Below are positions 1-10,638 of a stretch of 64,000 bases of DNA, piece after piece. Location of the stretch: contig NZ_JAERUC010000027.1 of assembly GCF_016745505.1 (NCBI RefSeq), forward strand, positions 21,303-85,302, read 5' to 3'. The position numbers and the translations under genes were made by a program. Each line of letters starts with the position of its first letter. Position 1 is the stretch's first letter. Origin of the DNA: Streptomyces silvae (GTDB lineage Bacteria > Actinomycetota > Actinomycetes > Streptomycetales > Streptomycetaceae). The notes beneath the pieces are model-generated. The model had not been told where the DNA came from. It ran no database searches and saw nothing but the letters and a program-made list of their open reading frames with translations.

Positions 1-876
1 GGCGACACCGTCCAGGTGGAGGCCGTACCGGAGCCCCGGCCCGCCGCCGGGACGGGCCGCGGCCCGCTGTACGTCGTCGGCGACGTCCACGGCTACCTGG
101 ACGAGCTCCTGGCCGCCCTGCGCGAGCAGGGCCTCGTCGACGCCGACGGCCGGTGGGCGGCCGGCAACGCCAGGCTCTGGTTCCTCGGCGACTTCACCGA
201 CCGCGGTCCTGACGGCATCGGCGTCATCGACCTCGTCATGCGCCTCTCCGCCGAGGCCGCGGCCGCCGGCGGGTACTGCAAGGCGCTCATGGGCAACCAC
301 GAGCTGCTGCTGCTCGGTGCCAAGAGGTTCGGCGACACCCCGGTGAACTCCGGTGCGGGAACCGCGACCTTCCAGGCCGCCTGGCTGCTCAACGGCGGCC
401 AGAAGACGGACATGGAGCGGCTCCAGGACGTCCATCTCCAGTGGATGGCCCGGCTCGACGCGGTCGTCGAGGAGGACGGGCATCTGCTGATGCACTCCGA
501 CACGACCGCCTACCTCGACTACGGCTCGACCATCGAGGACGTCAACGACACGGTGCACGCCATTCTGACGCGGAACGACGCCGACGAGTGCTGGGACCTC
601 TTCCGCAAGCTCACCAAGCGGTTCGCCTTCCGTGACGAGGGCGGCGCCCAGGCCGTCCGGGACCTGATGGCGACGTACGGCGGACAGCGCGTCGTCCACG
701 GTCACAGCCCCATTCCGTACCTGCTCGGCGAGGTCGGCTCCGAGGAGGGTGAGGACGTGGCACGGCCCGTGGTGGACGGTCCGCACGTCTACGCCGAGGG
801 GCTCGCCATCGCCATGGACGGCGGGGTGACCATGGCCGGAAAGCTGTTGGTGGTGCAACTCCCCCTGCATGACTGA
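1..876 (+). CDS. Metallophosphoesterase (calcineurin-like), 5' end outside window
   Basis: A calcineurin-type phosphoesterase, probably a cytoplasmic metal-dependent phosphatase; the natural substrate cannot be read from the sequence. The metal-binding motifs appear in order: GDVHG, GDFTDRG, GNHE and a C-terminal HGHSP, with MHSD between the last two. The frame is open back to position 1 and the first in-frame GTG (16) lacks a Shine-Dalgarno sequence within the visible bases. The phosphatase domain starts almost at once after it, so the true start probably lies upstream and the gene is partial. Nothing is co-directional within 180 bp downstream. Confidence 0.85.
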   Translation, partial: GDTVQVEAVPEPRPAAGTGRGPLYVVGDVHGYLDELLAALREQGLVDADGRWAAGNARLWFLGDFTDRGPDGIGVIDLVMRLSAEAAAAGGYCKALMGNHELLLLGAKRFGDTPVNSGAGTATFQAAWLLNGGQKTDMERLQDVHLQWMARLDAVVEEDGHLLMHSDTTAYLDYGSTIEDVNDTVHAILTRNDADECWDLFRKLTKRFAFRDEGGAQAVRDLMATYGGQRVVHGHSPIPYLLGEVGSEEGEDVARPVVDGPHVYAEGLAIAMDGGVTMAGKLLVVQLPLHD

Positions 877-1057
877 CGGTCGACGGGGAAGACGCATCAC
901 GACCCGACACCGTCAGCGGCTGGGCCTATTTCCGGAAACACCCTGTCACCCCGTGCCGTAGGCGCTCTACCATCGGCGTACCAGTCGCAGGCTCTCCTCC
1001 GTTTCCGCCCGATCGCCCGGCCCGTACGGTCGGTCAGGCCCTACGGAGCATCGGGGG

Positions 1058-1882
1058 ATGCACATGAAAAGCGCTCCGCACCTGCTGGCCGAGGACCGCC
1101 CCGAGTACGAGCGGATCCTTGCCGACGCGCTGCGTCATGCTCACGAACGACCGGATCTGGACGGGGTCGGCGACCGTCTCAACGCGGAACAGCTGCGGAC
1201 GATGGCCCTCAACGCCACGCCCCTGATCACCGCCGCGGCGGCCACCGAGTACGACCACTACGTCAAGGTCCGCGGCGAGCTGCGCGGACCGGGGGAACCG
1301 GACGCCGAGACATCCGTCCTCGGGTCCACCACGGACGAGGCCGATCCCACGGGCGCGGGCACCCTCGCGGTGATCGCCGTGCTGGCACCCGTCCTGGCGG
1401 GCACGGCCGCGCTGATATTCCTGGTGGTCGGCTACCCCCTGAAGGCGCTCAGCCCCGCCCCGGCCTTCGCCGGGACCATGGTCGCCGCCGGGTGGTTCTT
1501 CGCGGCCGTCGCGGCCGCGGCCATCCTCGTCGCCGCGGTGGGACTCCTCGTCACCGCCCTGCGCAACGGAGCCACCGCGCTCCCGGCCGTGGACGAGGAG
1601 GAGGAGCTGCCGGAGGACGTGGCACGCGCCCGGGAGGCCTGGCGCCACGCCCTGCTGGAGCGCGGCATCCTGCCCTTCCTCCGCGACGCGCTGGCCGACC
1701 CGACCGCGGGCCCCGCCTCACGCACGCCGCACCGGTCGGCCAACCGCATCCCGAAGATCGGCTACAGCAGGCCGGACTTCTCCGGCCCGGAGGACGGCCC
1801 CTCGGCCGGTCCCCGCCCGACTTTCACCAGCCCCGACTTCACCAGTCCGGACTTCGGCGGCCCGGAGCATCAGCCGGAGTGA
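1058..1882 (+). CDS. Putative two-helix membrane protein of unknown function
   Basis: I do not recognise a named family. The protein (274 aa) has a hydrophilic N-terminal region of about 105 residues, two long hydrophobic segments at roughly 108-130 and 137-165 that should form a helical hairpin in the membrane, and a charged C-terminal region. It ends in a short Pro/Phe/Asp-rich repeat (FTSPDFTSPDFGGPE). A GGAG lies nine bases before the ATG at 1058; an alternative ATG two codons later (1064) has GGGGG in front and is equally possible. It converges with thiC. Confidence 0.7.
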   Translation: MHMKSAPHLLAEDRPEYERILADALRHAHERPDLDGVGDRLNAEQLRTMALNATPLITAAAATEYDHYVKVRGELRGPGEPDAETSVLGSTTDEADPTGAGTLAVIAVLAPVLAGTAALIFLVVGYPLKALSPAPAFAGTMVAAGWFFAAVAAAAILVAAVGLLVTALRNGATALPAVDEEEELPEDVARAREAWRHALLERGILPFLRDALADPTAGPASRTPHRSANRIPKIGYSRPDFSGPEDGPSAGPRPTFTSPDFTSPDFGGPEHQPE

Positions 1883-1986
1883 TCGGGGCGGTACTCCTCA
1901 TGCTTCATCAGCACGATATGGCGACCGGACAGACCTGACCGGACGACGCCGGGTCGAGGACCACACCGGCCCCGTGGCGAGGACCC

Positions 1987-2024
1987 GGCCGTGGCGGGAG
2001 ACTCCTGGGGCCCCCGCCACGGCC
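1987..2024. terminator. Bidirectional terminator-like hairpin between thiC and the membrane protein
   Basis: A perfect 12-bp GC-rich stem (left arm 1987-1998, right arm 2013-2024) with a 14-base loop lies in the 148-bp gap between two convergent genes and ends 6 bp before the thiC stop. It has no U-tract, which is usual for high-G+C actinomycetes. It could serve both strands. Confidence 0.6.
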
Positions 2025-2030
2025 GCCCCG

Positions 2031-3985
<1,955 letters not shown>

Positions 3986-4066
3986 GTGTACAGATGTGGC
4001 TCCACGCTAACCCCCGTTCTGGCGTGCTGGCCAGAGGGCCTCCCCCGTTCTTGGGATGATCGGCGG

Positions 4067-5422
4067 GTGACGTCCCCCGGAAGCGCCCCCGAACCCCACG
4101 GCCCCGCATCAGGCAGCACGCAGAGCCATGCGCACGGCCACACCCACAGCCACGGGCCGGCCGCGCCCGTGTCGAAGCATCTCCGCAAGGTCATCGCGGC
4201 CGTCCTGATCCCCTTCGCCACCGCGGTCCTGGTGGGCCTCGTGGCGTTCTGGCCCGGCGGCGCCCCCGCCCACGAGCGGACCGGTGTCGGCTTCGACCGG
4301 CAGACCCAGGACGGACGGGTCACGAAGGTCGTGTCGGTCGACTGCGCGGATGTCAACGCCTCGCAGGTGCCGCCGACCGGTGACACCTCGACGCCGTCGG
4401 GTCGGGAGGCCGTCAACGAGCAGACGGGGCAGTGCAAGAAGGCCACGGTCGAGGTGACCACGGGCGACGACAAGGGCCGTACGTTCGTCGAGGTCGTCCA
4501 GCCGGACGCCCCGCGGCAACTGCGCGAGGGGCAGGGCGTGGTCGTGGCGTACGCCCCCGACGCACCCCGGGACCTGCAGTATTCGGTGACCGACGTGGAC
4601 CGCTCGTTCCCGATGGCACTGCTCGCCGGGATCTTCGCCCTCGCGGTCGTCGTGGTGGGAAGGCTGCGCGGGCTGATGGCGCTGATCGCTCTCGCCGTCT
4701 CCTTCGCCGTACTGACGTTGTTCATCCTGCCGGCGATCCTTCAGGGATCGAATCCCCTGGTCGTGGCGGTGATCGGGGCAAGCGCCATCATGCTGATCGC
4801 TCTCTACACCTGCCACGGGCTGACGGCCCGCACCTCCGTGGCCGTCATCGGCACACTGATCTCGCTCCTGCTGATCGGGCTGCTGGGCTCGCTCTTCATC
4901 GGCTGGGCCAGCCTGTCGGGGAACACGGACGACAACACCGGCCTGATCCATGGGCTGTACCCGGACATCGACATGAGCGGCCTGTTGCTGGCCGGTGTGA
5001 TCATCGGTTCGCTGGGTGTGCTCGACGATGTGACCGTGACCCAGACGTCAGCGGTCTGGGAGCTGCACCAGGCCGACCCGACGATGAGCGCACGACAGCT
5101 CTACCGGGCGGGTATCCGCATCGGGCGCGACCACATCGCCTCGGTCGTCAACACCCTCGTCCTCGCCTACGCGGGCGCGGCGCTTCCCCTGCTGCTGCTG
5201 TTCTCGATCGCACAGAGCAGCGTGGGCACGGTGGCCAACAGCGAGCTGGTGGCCGAGGAGATCGTCCGCACGCTGGTCGGATCGATCGGGCTGGTCGCCT
5301 CGGTGCCGGTGACGACGGCGCTCGCGGCCCTGGTGGTCTCCGCGGACCGCACGGGGCTCGGCGCGGAAGCCGGAGCTCCTGCACCCGCACGGACCGGGAG
5401 GGGACGCCGCCGCAAGGCGTGA
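4067..5422 (+). CDS. YibE/F family multi-pass membrane protein
   Basis: A 451-aa integral membrane protein of the YibE/F family, whose molecular role is unknown. A His-rich cytoplasmic N-terminus precedes a first helix (about residues 39-58). A soluble extracytoplasmic domain of some 120 residues follows, then about seven closely packed hydrophobic segments to the C-terminus, with the family's GVLDDVTVTQ stretch between two of them. I chose the GTG at 4067 because the open frame extends back into the thiC leader but the conserved protein begins near VTSPGSAPEP. It is divergent from thiC. The basic C-terminal tail (GRGRRRKA) is cytoplasmic by the positive-inside rule. Confidence 0.85.
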   Translation: MTSPGSAPEPHGPASGSTQSHAHGHTHSHGPAAPVSKHLRKVIAAVLIPFATAVLVGLVAFWPGGAPAHERTGVGFDRQTQDGRVTKVVSVDCADVNASQVPPTGDTSTPSGREAVNEQTGQCKKATVEVTTGDDKGRTFVEVVQPDAPRQLREGQGVVVAYAPDAPRDLQYSVTDVDRSFPMALLAGIFALAVVVVGRLRGLMALIALAVSFAVLTLFILPAILQGSNPLVVAVIGASAIMLIALYTCHGLTARTSVAVIGTLISLLLIGLLGSLFIGWASLSGNTDDNTGLIHGLYPDIDMSGLLLAGVIIGSLGVLDDVTVTQTSAVWELHQADPTMSARQLYRAGIRIGRDHIASVVNTLVLAYAGAALPLLLLFSIAQSSVGTVANSELVAEEIVRTLVGSIGLVASVPVTTALAALVVSADRTGLGAEAGAPAPARTGRGRRRKA

Positions 5423-5485
5423 ACCGGGGCACCGGACACATGGACCCGGGCTCCCGGTGATCGGTGTTCAGCCGGAGCTTCCTCT

Positions 5486-5923
5486 TCAGCCGGCGTTCTG
5501 TTCCTTGGCGAGGATGCGGCCCAGCGCCTCTTCCAGATTGCCGTCGAAGTCACCCAGCGTGTGCTCCTGCCCCAGCGGAACCAGCTTGTCCGTCCGGTCG
5601 AGAAAGGCCACAAGAGGCGCGGTGCCGGCCCTGAAGAGCGCACGGTCCGCGCCGACCTGGAGCCGGATGTGCACGTCCGACAGCCCCTCGGGCTCGATCG
5701 GGCCGATGTGCACATCGCCGTCACCGCTGGGGCTGTTGAGGCCGTCGAGCAGCAGCTCACGGCCGAATGCCCAGGTGACGGGGGCGTCACCCGGCAGGTG
5801 GAAGGTCATCCGGATCGCATACGGATCACTGACCTCGTACCGGAGCTCCACCGGAATACGGAAGGAGAGCTCCTCGGAGACGAGGAAGCTCATCATGACC
5901 TCTGCTTGAACCGACTCGCGCAT
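5486..5923 (-). CDS. ssgA: SsgA, sporulation-specific cell division activator
   Basis: SsgA is an actinomycete-specific protein that activates sporulation septation in aerial hyphae; in Streptomyces the SsgA-SsgB system marks where FtsZ rings assemble. The 145-aa protein shows typical family features: an N-terminal MRESVQAEVMMSFLVSEEL, the central PVTWAFGRELL, and LVAFLDRTDKLVPLG near the C-terminus. The ATG at 5923 has GGGG about eight bases upstream. It lies directly downstream of its regulator gene ssgR, in the same direction and separated by about 100 bp, matching the ssgR-ssgA arrangement known in S. coelicolor. Loss in related species blocks sporulation. Confidence 0.95.
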   Translation of the reverse strand: MRESVQAEVMMSFLVSEELSFRIPVELRYEVSDPYAIRMTFHLPGDAPVTWAFGRELLLDGLNSPSGDGDVHIGPIEPEGLSDVHIRLQVGADRALFRAGTAPLVAFLDRTDKLVPLGQEHTLGDFDGNLEEALGRILAKEQNAG

Positions 5924-6024
5924 CGTTCAACCCCGCAGTAGATGAAACTGGCCAGGAATGATCCCCCATGGCCCTATTGACGCCATCGTGATGCACGCGA
6001 TAGCAGATCACAAGGAGTGATTTT

Positions 6025-6792
6025 TCAGATACTGATAGAGAACACGAACGAGCGCAAGAGAGCGGTCACTTCACAGCGTAGTTGTTCGACTGCGGGGAGC
6101 AACCGTTCTTCTTGGTGCAGGGGGAGGGATACGGCCATCGCCGCGACGGCGGAACCGACAGTGATCGGAATGGCCGCGCAGACCGTCCCCAGGGCGTACT
6201 CCTGCCGTTCGACGACGGGTTCCGTACGCTTCATCGCTCTCAGCCGGTTGAGCAGTGCCTGACGGTCCCTCACGGAGTAACGCGTCAGCGGACGGACGGG
6301 ATGCCGGTCCAGGTGATCCTCGCGGGCACGCTCATCGAGCTGCCCGAGGAGGCACTGTCCGAGCGCGTGGGCATGGCCCGTCTCACGGAAGGAGGCCCAC
6401 TCGCGGACCGCGGGAATGGCGGGGGTGTCGGCGACGGCGACCATCTCGATCTCGCCGTCCTTGTACAGGGCGCAGTACACGGGGGCGCCGATGACGTCGG
6501 CCCAGTGGGCGAGCGATTCGACGATCACACCGGGACGCGGCGTCGCGGGGCCTCCGCCCAGGCGCTCGGCCGCGGCCCCGAAGAGGAAGACGCCGTTCTC
6601 CCTGCGGAGATATCCCTCATGGGTCAGGGTCCGCAACAGGTGATAGGCGGTGGGAAGGGGAAGTCCGGCCTCCCGGGCGAGCTGCTTGGCCGGCGCCCCG
6701 TCCCGATGGGTGCCCACAGCCTCCATAAGTCTCAACGCCCGCTGAACCGAACCGATCAACGTCGGGACAGCGGTACTCGATGCCGTGGTCAC
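6025..6792 (-). CDS. ssgR: SsgR, IclR-family activator of ssgA
   Basis: An IclR-type regulator (255 aa): an N-terminal winged helix-turn-helix (about residues 10-70, IGSVQRALRLMEAV then LPLPTAYHLLRTL) and a C-terminal effector-binding domain. SsgR is the known transcriptional activator of ssgA in S. coelicolor, and the position directly upstream of ssgA supports the same assignment here. The start is a GTG at 6792. Unlike many IclR proteins it activates a developmental gene rather than a catabolic operon, and no ligand is obvious. Confidence 0.92.
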   Translation of the reverse strand: MTTASSTAVPTLIGSVQRALRLMEAVGTHRDGAPAKQLAREAGLPLPTAYHLLRTLTHEGYLRRENGVFLFGAAAERLGGGPATPRPGVIVESLAHWADVIGAPVYCALYKDGEIEMVAVADTPAIPAVREWASFRETGHAHALGQCLLGQLDERAREDHLDRHPVRPLTRYSVRDRQALLNRLRAMKRTEPVVERQEYALGTVCAAIPITVGSAVAAMAVSLPLHQEERLLPAVEQLRCEVTALLRSFVFSISI

Positions 6793-7043
6793 AGGTCACC
6801 CCCAGGCATGGTGACGGGCTTTCAGCCCTCCCGCGGGGGCCGCCCCCACGGGCCCGCCGCGAGCCTGGGGTCCGGAGACCGGACGGTCGCACAAACCACT
6901 GGGCAGGATGGTGACGGACCGTCATTTCCCAGCTGGCGGCAGCGGTACGCCACTGTATCGGCACGTTCTGTCACGAGTGAGGTTTCGACCGCGACTTAGC
7001 TCAGCTGGGCTAACCGCCGGATCGGCGGCCCGTCGAGCGGACT

Positions 7044-7074
7044 CCGGGCACCACGGGCCCTGGCGTCCGCCCGG
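7044..7074 (-). terminator. Weak hairpin downstream of the DUF5326 gene
   Basis: A 6-bp stem (CCGGGC 7044-7049 with GCCCGG 7069-7074) lies just beyond the DUF5326 stop codon on the minus strand, and a second small stem-loop (CCGCCG/CGGCGG, about 7012-7026) follows. Together they could end transcription before the ssgR promoter region. There is no U-tract and the stems are short. Confidence 0.3.
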
Positions 7075-7079
7075 TTGCG

Positions 7080-7295
7080 CTACCAGTCGCTGCGCTCGGA
7101 CGACGACATGAACTTCCGTACGACGAAGATCAGGCCACCCACGAGGACGACGAACACCAGCGCCTTGAACAGCAGTCCGATGACGAACCCGACCACGCTC
7201 GCGATCAGGCCGCCGAACACGACGATCGCGATGAGCGGCACCGCGACCCACTTCACCCACCAGGGCATCCCCGCGAAAATCTCCCGCACCGCCAT
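7080..7295 (-). CDS. Small two-helix membrane protein, DUF5326-like
   Basis: A 71-aa protein almost entirely composed of two hydrophobic segments (about residues 10-35 and 38-60) followed by a short basic/acidic tail (RKFMSSSERSDW). It resembles the DUF5326 family of small actinomycete membrane proteins; no function is known. ATG start at 7295 with a GAGG about nine bases upstream. It stands alone, upstream of ssgR in the same direction, with 287 bp between them that hold no other gene I can support. Confidence 0.75.
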   Translation of the reverse strand: MAVREIFAGMPWWVKWVAVPLIAIVVFGGLIASVVGFVIGLLFKALVFVVLVGGLIFVVRKFMSSSERSDW

Positions 7296-7452
7296 CGCCG
7301 TTACCTCGTCTCTGTGAGTACCTGCTTCGATGCTAGAGGCGCGGGAAGGCCGACGGGGGCCCGGGAGCCCTTGAAGTCCCCTGAGCGATCCCCTAGGGAA
7401 CCCCGGGACCCGAGGGAGCCCGATACCGGTGGAAACCCTGCCCGGGGACCGG

Positions 7453-7770
7453 TCAGCCCTCCGGCGGGGAGAAGACCACCATCACCCTGAGGTCCTCGGT
7501 GATGTGGTGGAACTTGTGGGCGGCCCCCGCCGGCACGTAGACGACGCTCCCCCGCCCGACCTGGGTGGTCTCCGTGCCGACCGTGATCGAGGCACGGCCG
7601 CTCACGACGAAGTACACCTCGTCCTGCTGGTGCGGCTGCTGGGGATCGAGAGCGCCGGCGTCCAGGGCGTAGAGGCCGACGGACATGTTGCGTTCCCGGA
7701 CGAACTGCAGATACGCACCGTCGTTGGCGGCACGTTCCGCCTCCAGCTCGTCCAGTCTGAATGCCTTCAT
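7453..7770 (-). CDS. Small cupin-domain protein
   Basis: A 105-aa single-domain cupin (double-stranded beta barrel). The two cupin motifs are visible: HQQDEVYFVVSGRASITVG (about residues 47-65) and the second motif VYVPAGAAHKFHHI (about 77-90), with histidine and glutamate residues able to bind a metal. The substrate or catalytic role cannot be told from sequence; small cupins range from dioxygenases to sugar-binding proteins. I chose the ATG at 7770 because the barrel begins soon after it. It is divergent from the holin-like gene. Confidence 0.8.
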   Translation of the reverse strand: MKAFRLDELEAERAANDGAYLQFVRERNMSVGLYALDAGALDPQQPHQQDEVYFVVSGRASITVGTETTQVGRGSVVYVPAGAAHKFHHITEDLRVMVVFSPPEG

Positions 7771-7848
7771 CGCCCGTCCGCCCCTCGCACCCGTGCTCGT
7801 CCGTACCGCCGGTGTTCCCCACCGATCATGTCTGCCACGATCAGACAC

Positions 7849-8226
7849 ATGAAGAATTTCGTAGTCAAGACGATCGCCAACGCGGGTGCGCTGGCGGTGG
7901 CCATCTGGTTGCTCCAGGACATCACGCTCACCGGTGACAGCACCGGGCGCAAGGTGCTCACGCTGATCGTGGTGGCGCTGCTGTTCGGTCTGGTGAACTT
8001 CATCGTCAAGCCGGTGGTGAAGCTGCTCACCCTCCCCCTGTTCATCCTCACGCTCGGGCTGATCACCCTGGTGGTGAACGCCCTGATGCTGATGCTGACC
8101 TCCTGGCTGGCAGGCGTCATCGATGTGAGCTTCCACGTCGAGGGCTTCTGGACGGCGGTCCTGGGCGGCCTCATCATCTCCGTCGTGTCCTGGGCGCTCA
8201 ATGTGGTGCTCCCCGACGAGGACTGA
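7849..8226 (+). CDS. Phage holin family / PF04020-type membrane protein
   Basis: A 125-aa membrane protein with about four hydrophobic segments, including NFIVKPVVKLLTLPLFILTL and WTAVLGGLIISVVSWALNVV, the pattern of the four-helix 'phage holin family 4' proteins common on bacterial chromosomes. Despite the family name there is no phage gene nearby, and a chromosomal membrane role of unknown nature is more likely. The ATG at 7849 fits the usual N-terminus (MKNFVVKT); an ATG seven codons upstream is also in frame. It lies 64 bp before the PLP-enzyme gene. Confidence 0.8.
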   Translation: MKNFVVKTIANAGALAVAIWLLQDITLTGDSTGRKVLTLIVVALLFGLVNFIVKPVVKLLTLPLFILTLGLITLVVNALMLMLTSWLAGVIDVSFHVEGFWTAVLGGLIISVVSWALNVVLPDED

Positions 8227-8290
8227 TCCGTCCCTCGATGACACAGTGCGGAGCGGACCGGTACACACCGGGGAGAGACGAGGAGACGAC

Positions 8291-9418
8291 ATGAGCACCA
8301 TGGGCGACGGGACACGGGCCGTACGGGCGGGACTGCCCGAACCCGAGCAGTACGAGCCCACCCTTCCCGGACCGGTCTTCGCCGCGCACTTCCATCTGTC
8401 CGGCGAGCCGGTCGGCCCCTATACGTACGGGCGGGAGACCAACCCGACCTGGACCCACCTGGAGCGCGCCATCGGCGAGCTGGAGGCGCCGGGGGAGCAG
8501 GTGGAGACCACGGTCTTCGCCTCGGGGATGGCCGCCATCTCGGCCGTACTCCTCTCCCAGGCGCGCACCGGCGACGCCGTGGTCCTGCCCGACGACGGCT
8601 ACCAGGCCCTCCCTCTGGTGCGGGAGCAGCTGGAGGCGTACGGCGTCGAGGTCCGGACCGCCCCGACCGGCGGGGACGCCCAGCTCGCCCTGCTCGACGG
8701 GGCGAAGCTGCTGTGGATCGAGACCCCCTCCAACCCCGGCCTCGACGTCTGTGACATCCGCAGGCTCGTGGAGGCGGCGCACGCCAAGGGCGTCCTGGTC
8801 GCGGTCGACAACACCCTGGCCACCCCGATCGGCCAGCGCCCCCTCGAACTGGGAGCGGACTTCTCGGTGGCCAGCGACACCAAGGGCATGACCGGGCACG
8901 GGGACATCCTGCTCGGCCACGTCAGCTGCCTGGATCCTGAGCTCGGCGCCGGTGTGCGCCGCTGGCGCAAGGTGGTCGGTGCCATTCCCGGCCCCATGGA
9001 GGCCTGGCTCGCGCACCGCTCGCTGGCGACCCTGCAGCTCCGGATCGACCGCCAGTGCACGACCGCGCTGGCGCTGGCCGAGGCCCTGTCCAAGCGGGCG
9101 GACGTGGCGGGGCTCCGGTACCCGGGGCTGCCCGGCGACCCCTCGTACCCGACGGCCGTCCGGCAGATGCGGCGCTTCGGCTCCGTGGTGTCGTTCGTGC
9201 TGGCGGACAAGGACACCGCCGAGCGCTTCCTGGGCGGGCTGCGCCTGGTCGACGACGCGACGAGCTTCGGCGGCGTGCGGTCCACCGCTGAGCGCCGGGC
9301 GCGCTGGGGCGGGGACGCGGTGCCGGAGGGCTTCGTCCGCTTCTCCGTCGGCGCCGAAGACCCCGAGGACCTGCTGGCGGACGTGGAACGCGCACTGGAC
9401 GCGGCCGCCGCCCGCTGA
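8291..9418 (+). CDS. Cystathionine gamma-lyase-like PLP enzyme (Cys/Met metabolism)
   Basis: A 375-aa fold-type I PLP enzyme of the Cys/Met metabolism family (trans-sulfuration lyases/synthases). Visible are the cofactor loop FASGMAAISAV (about residues 76-86), the aspartate in VAVDNTLATP and the Schiff-base lysine in SDTKGMTGHGD (about residue 198). The family converts cystathionine to cysteine, or cleaves or synthesises related thioethers; annotation as cystathionine gamma-lyase is the most likely but substrate choice is not certain. ATG at 8291 follows GAGACGAGGAG. A strong hairpin lies 23 bp after the stop. Confidence 0.85.
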   Translation: MSTMGDGTRAVRAGLPEPEQYEPTLPGPVFAAHFHLSGEPVGPYTYGRETNPTWTHLERAIGELEAPGEQVETTVFASGMAAISAVLLSQARTGDAVVLPDDGYQALPLVREQLEAYGVEVRTAPTGGDAQLALLDGAKLLWIETPSNPGLDVCDIRRLVEAAHAKGVLVAVDNTLATPIGQRPLELGADFSVASDTKGMTGHGDILLGHVSCLDPELGAGVRRWRKVVGAIPGPMEAWLAHRSLATLQLRIDRQCTTALALAEALSKRADVAGLRYPGLPGDPSYPTAVRQMRRFGSVVSFVLADKDTAERFLGGLRLVDDATSFGGVRSTAERRARWGGDAVPEGFVRFSVGAEDPEDLLADVERALDAAAAR

Positions 9419-9441
9419 GCCCTCCCCTTCGGTCCTGGCAG

Positions 9442-9483
9442 GACCGGTCCGGGACGGGCGTCCCCGTCCACCGGACCGGTCCC
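9442..9483 (+). terminator. Strong nested terminator hairpin after the cystathionine lyase gene
   Basis: A perfect 12-bp outer stem (9442-9453 with 9472-9483) encloses a second 6-bp stem (9454-9459 with 9464-9469). It lies 23 bp beyond the stop codon. It should isolate the following LysR gene, which has its own AT-rich upstream region. Confidence 0.7.
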
Positions 9484-9559
9484 GCCCGGGACGAGCGGCC
9501 CGAGCCTCCCCCCTCGTGACTCGGACCGCCCCGGTTCCTGCGCCGAGAACCGCCTGGAC

Positions 9560-9689
9560 AAGGCTAGTTGACTGTGCGTCAGTGTCCAATCACAGTAGCG
9601 ACAGCGACCTATCGACATATTTATAGTTGGGGCGGTTGCGAGGGGCGGTGCGGGACGGCGCGGCGTCCGCGAGGGGGAGGGGGCGAACC
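9560..9689 (+). promoter_or_regulatory. AT-rich promoter/operator region of the LysR gene
   Basis: After the terminator, about 130 bp of lower G+C DNA precede the LysR start. They contain a TTGACT (-35-like, about 9567) and an interrupted dyad CTAT...ATAG within CTATCGACATATTTATAG (about 9608-9625), of the T-N11-A kind bound by LysR proteins. I infer autoregulation; there is no divergent target gene. Confidence 0.35.
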
Positions 9690-10586
9690 ATGGACCTGGC
9701 CCTGCTGCGCACGTTCGTCACGGTGCACCGGGCCGGATCGTTCACCCGGGCCGCCGCCCTGCTCGGCCTGTCCCAGCCCGCCGTCACCTCGCAGATACGG
9801 ACCCTGGAGCGGCAACTGGGCCGGCCGCTCTTCCTGCGCAGGGCCCGCGGGGTGACCCCGACCACCGTCGGCGACGAGCTCGCCCACCGGGCCGCCCCCC
9901 ACCTGGACGCACTGGTCGACATCGTCGAGGTGGGGCTCGACGAGGAGTCGGGGACGAGGACACTGCACCTGGCCGGTCCCCCGGAGTTCACCTCGCTGCG
10001 CGCGTTGCCCGCACTGACCCCATTGATCTCCCAGGGGCTCGCGCTGCGCAGCAGCTTCCTCGCGAAGACCGAGGACGCCCTCGACGGGCTGTCCGCCGGA
10101 CATCATGATCTGGCCATCACCACCGCCCGCCCGCGGGGCGGGCTGCTGACGTCGACCACCCTCTGCGACGAGGAGCACGTCCTGATCGCCGCACCTCGCT
10201 GGGCGGGGCGACTGGGCCCCGGGGCGCTGCGGCACAAGGGTTCGGTCCTCCTGGAACAGCTGCCGGTGGTCGAGGTGCACGAGAGCCTTCCGCTGGTCGC
10301 CCGCTACTGGGCGACGGTCTTCGACAGCCGCCCCGCCGCGTCCGCCGCCGTGATCGCACCGGACCTCCGCGCGGTTCTGGAGTGCGCGGCAGCGGGTGCC
10401 GGCCTGGCCGTGCTGCCGCGCTATCTCTGCGAGGGCGCGCTGGAGCGGGGCGAGGTCGTGGCTCTCCTGGACCCTCCGATCCCACCGCTGCGCACGTATT
10501 TCCTGGTCGCGAGGACCGGCACACTCGGCCTTCCGCACATCGCGCGGGCGCACGAGTGGCTGGTGCGCGCTGCCGTGGACTGGTGA
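9690..10586 (+). CDS. LysR-family transcriptional regulator
   Basis: A 298-aa LysR-type regulator. The N-terminal winged helix-turn-helix is clear (LLRTFVTVHRAGSFTRAAALL, then SQPAVTSQIRTLERQLGRPLF), followed by a periplasmic-binding-protein-like effector domain from about residue 90. The start at 9690 is supported by a long purine run (GAGGGGGAGGGGG) just upstream. No adjacent metabolic gene points to a target; the NUDIX gene begins 52 bp downstream in the same direction and could be cotranscribed. The inducer is unknown. Confidence 0.88.
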   Translation: MDLALLRTFVTVHRAGSFTRAAALLGLSQPAVTSQIRTLERQLGRPLFLRRARGVTPTTVGDELAHRAAPHLDALVDIVEVGLDEESGTRTLHLAGPPEFTSLRALPALTPLISQGLALRSSFLAKTEDALDGLSAGHHDLAITTARPRGGLLTSTTLCDEEHVLIAAPRWAGRLGPGALRHKGSVLLEQLPVVEVHESLPLVARYWATVFDSRPAASAAVIAPDLRAVLECAAAGAGLAVLPRYLCEGALERGEVVALLDPPIPPLRTYFLVARTGTLGLPHIARAHEWLVRAAVDW

Positions 10587-10638
10587 CCGGTCGGCCGACA
10601 GGAGTTTCAGACCGGCTTTCCTGGGCCACTCTCTTGCC

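Noticed and set aside
6994..7080. tRNA-like start (TTAGCTCAGCTGGG resembles a D-arm)
   Set aside because: No anticodon stem, T-arm (TTCGAATC) or acceptor pairing can be built from the following 75 bases. It is probably chance similarity in the ssgR upstream region.
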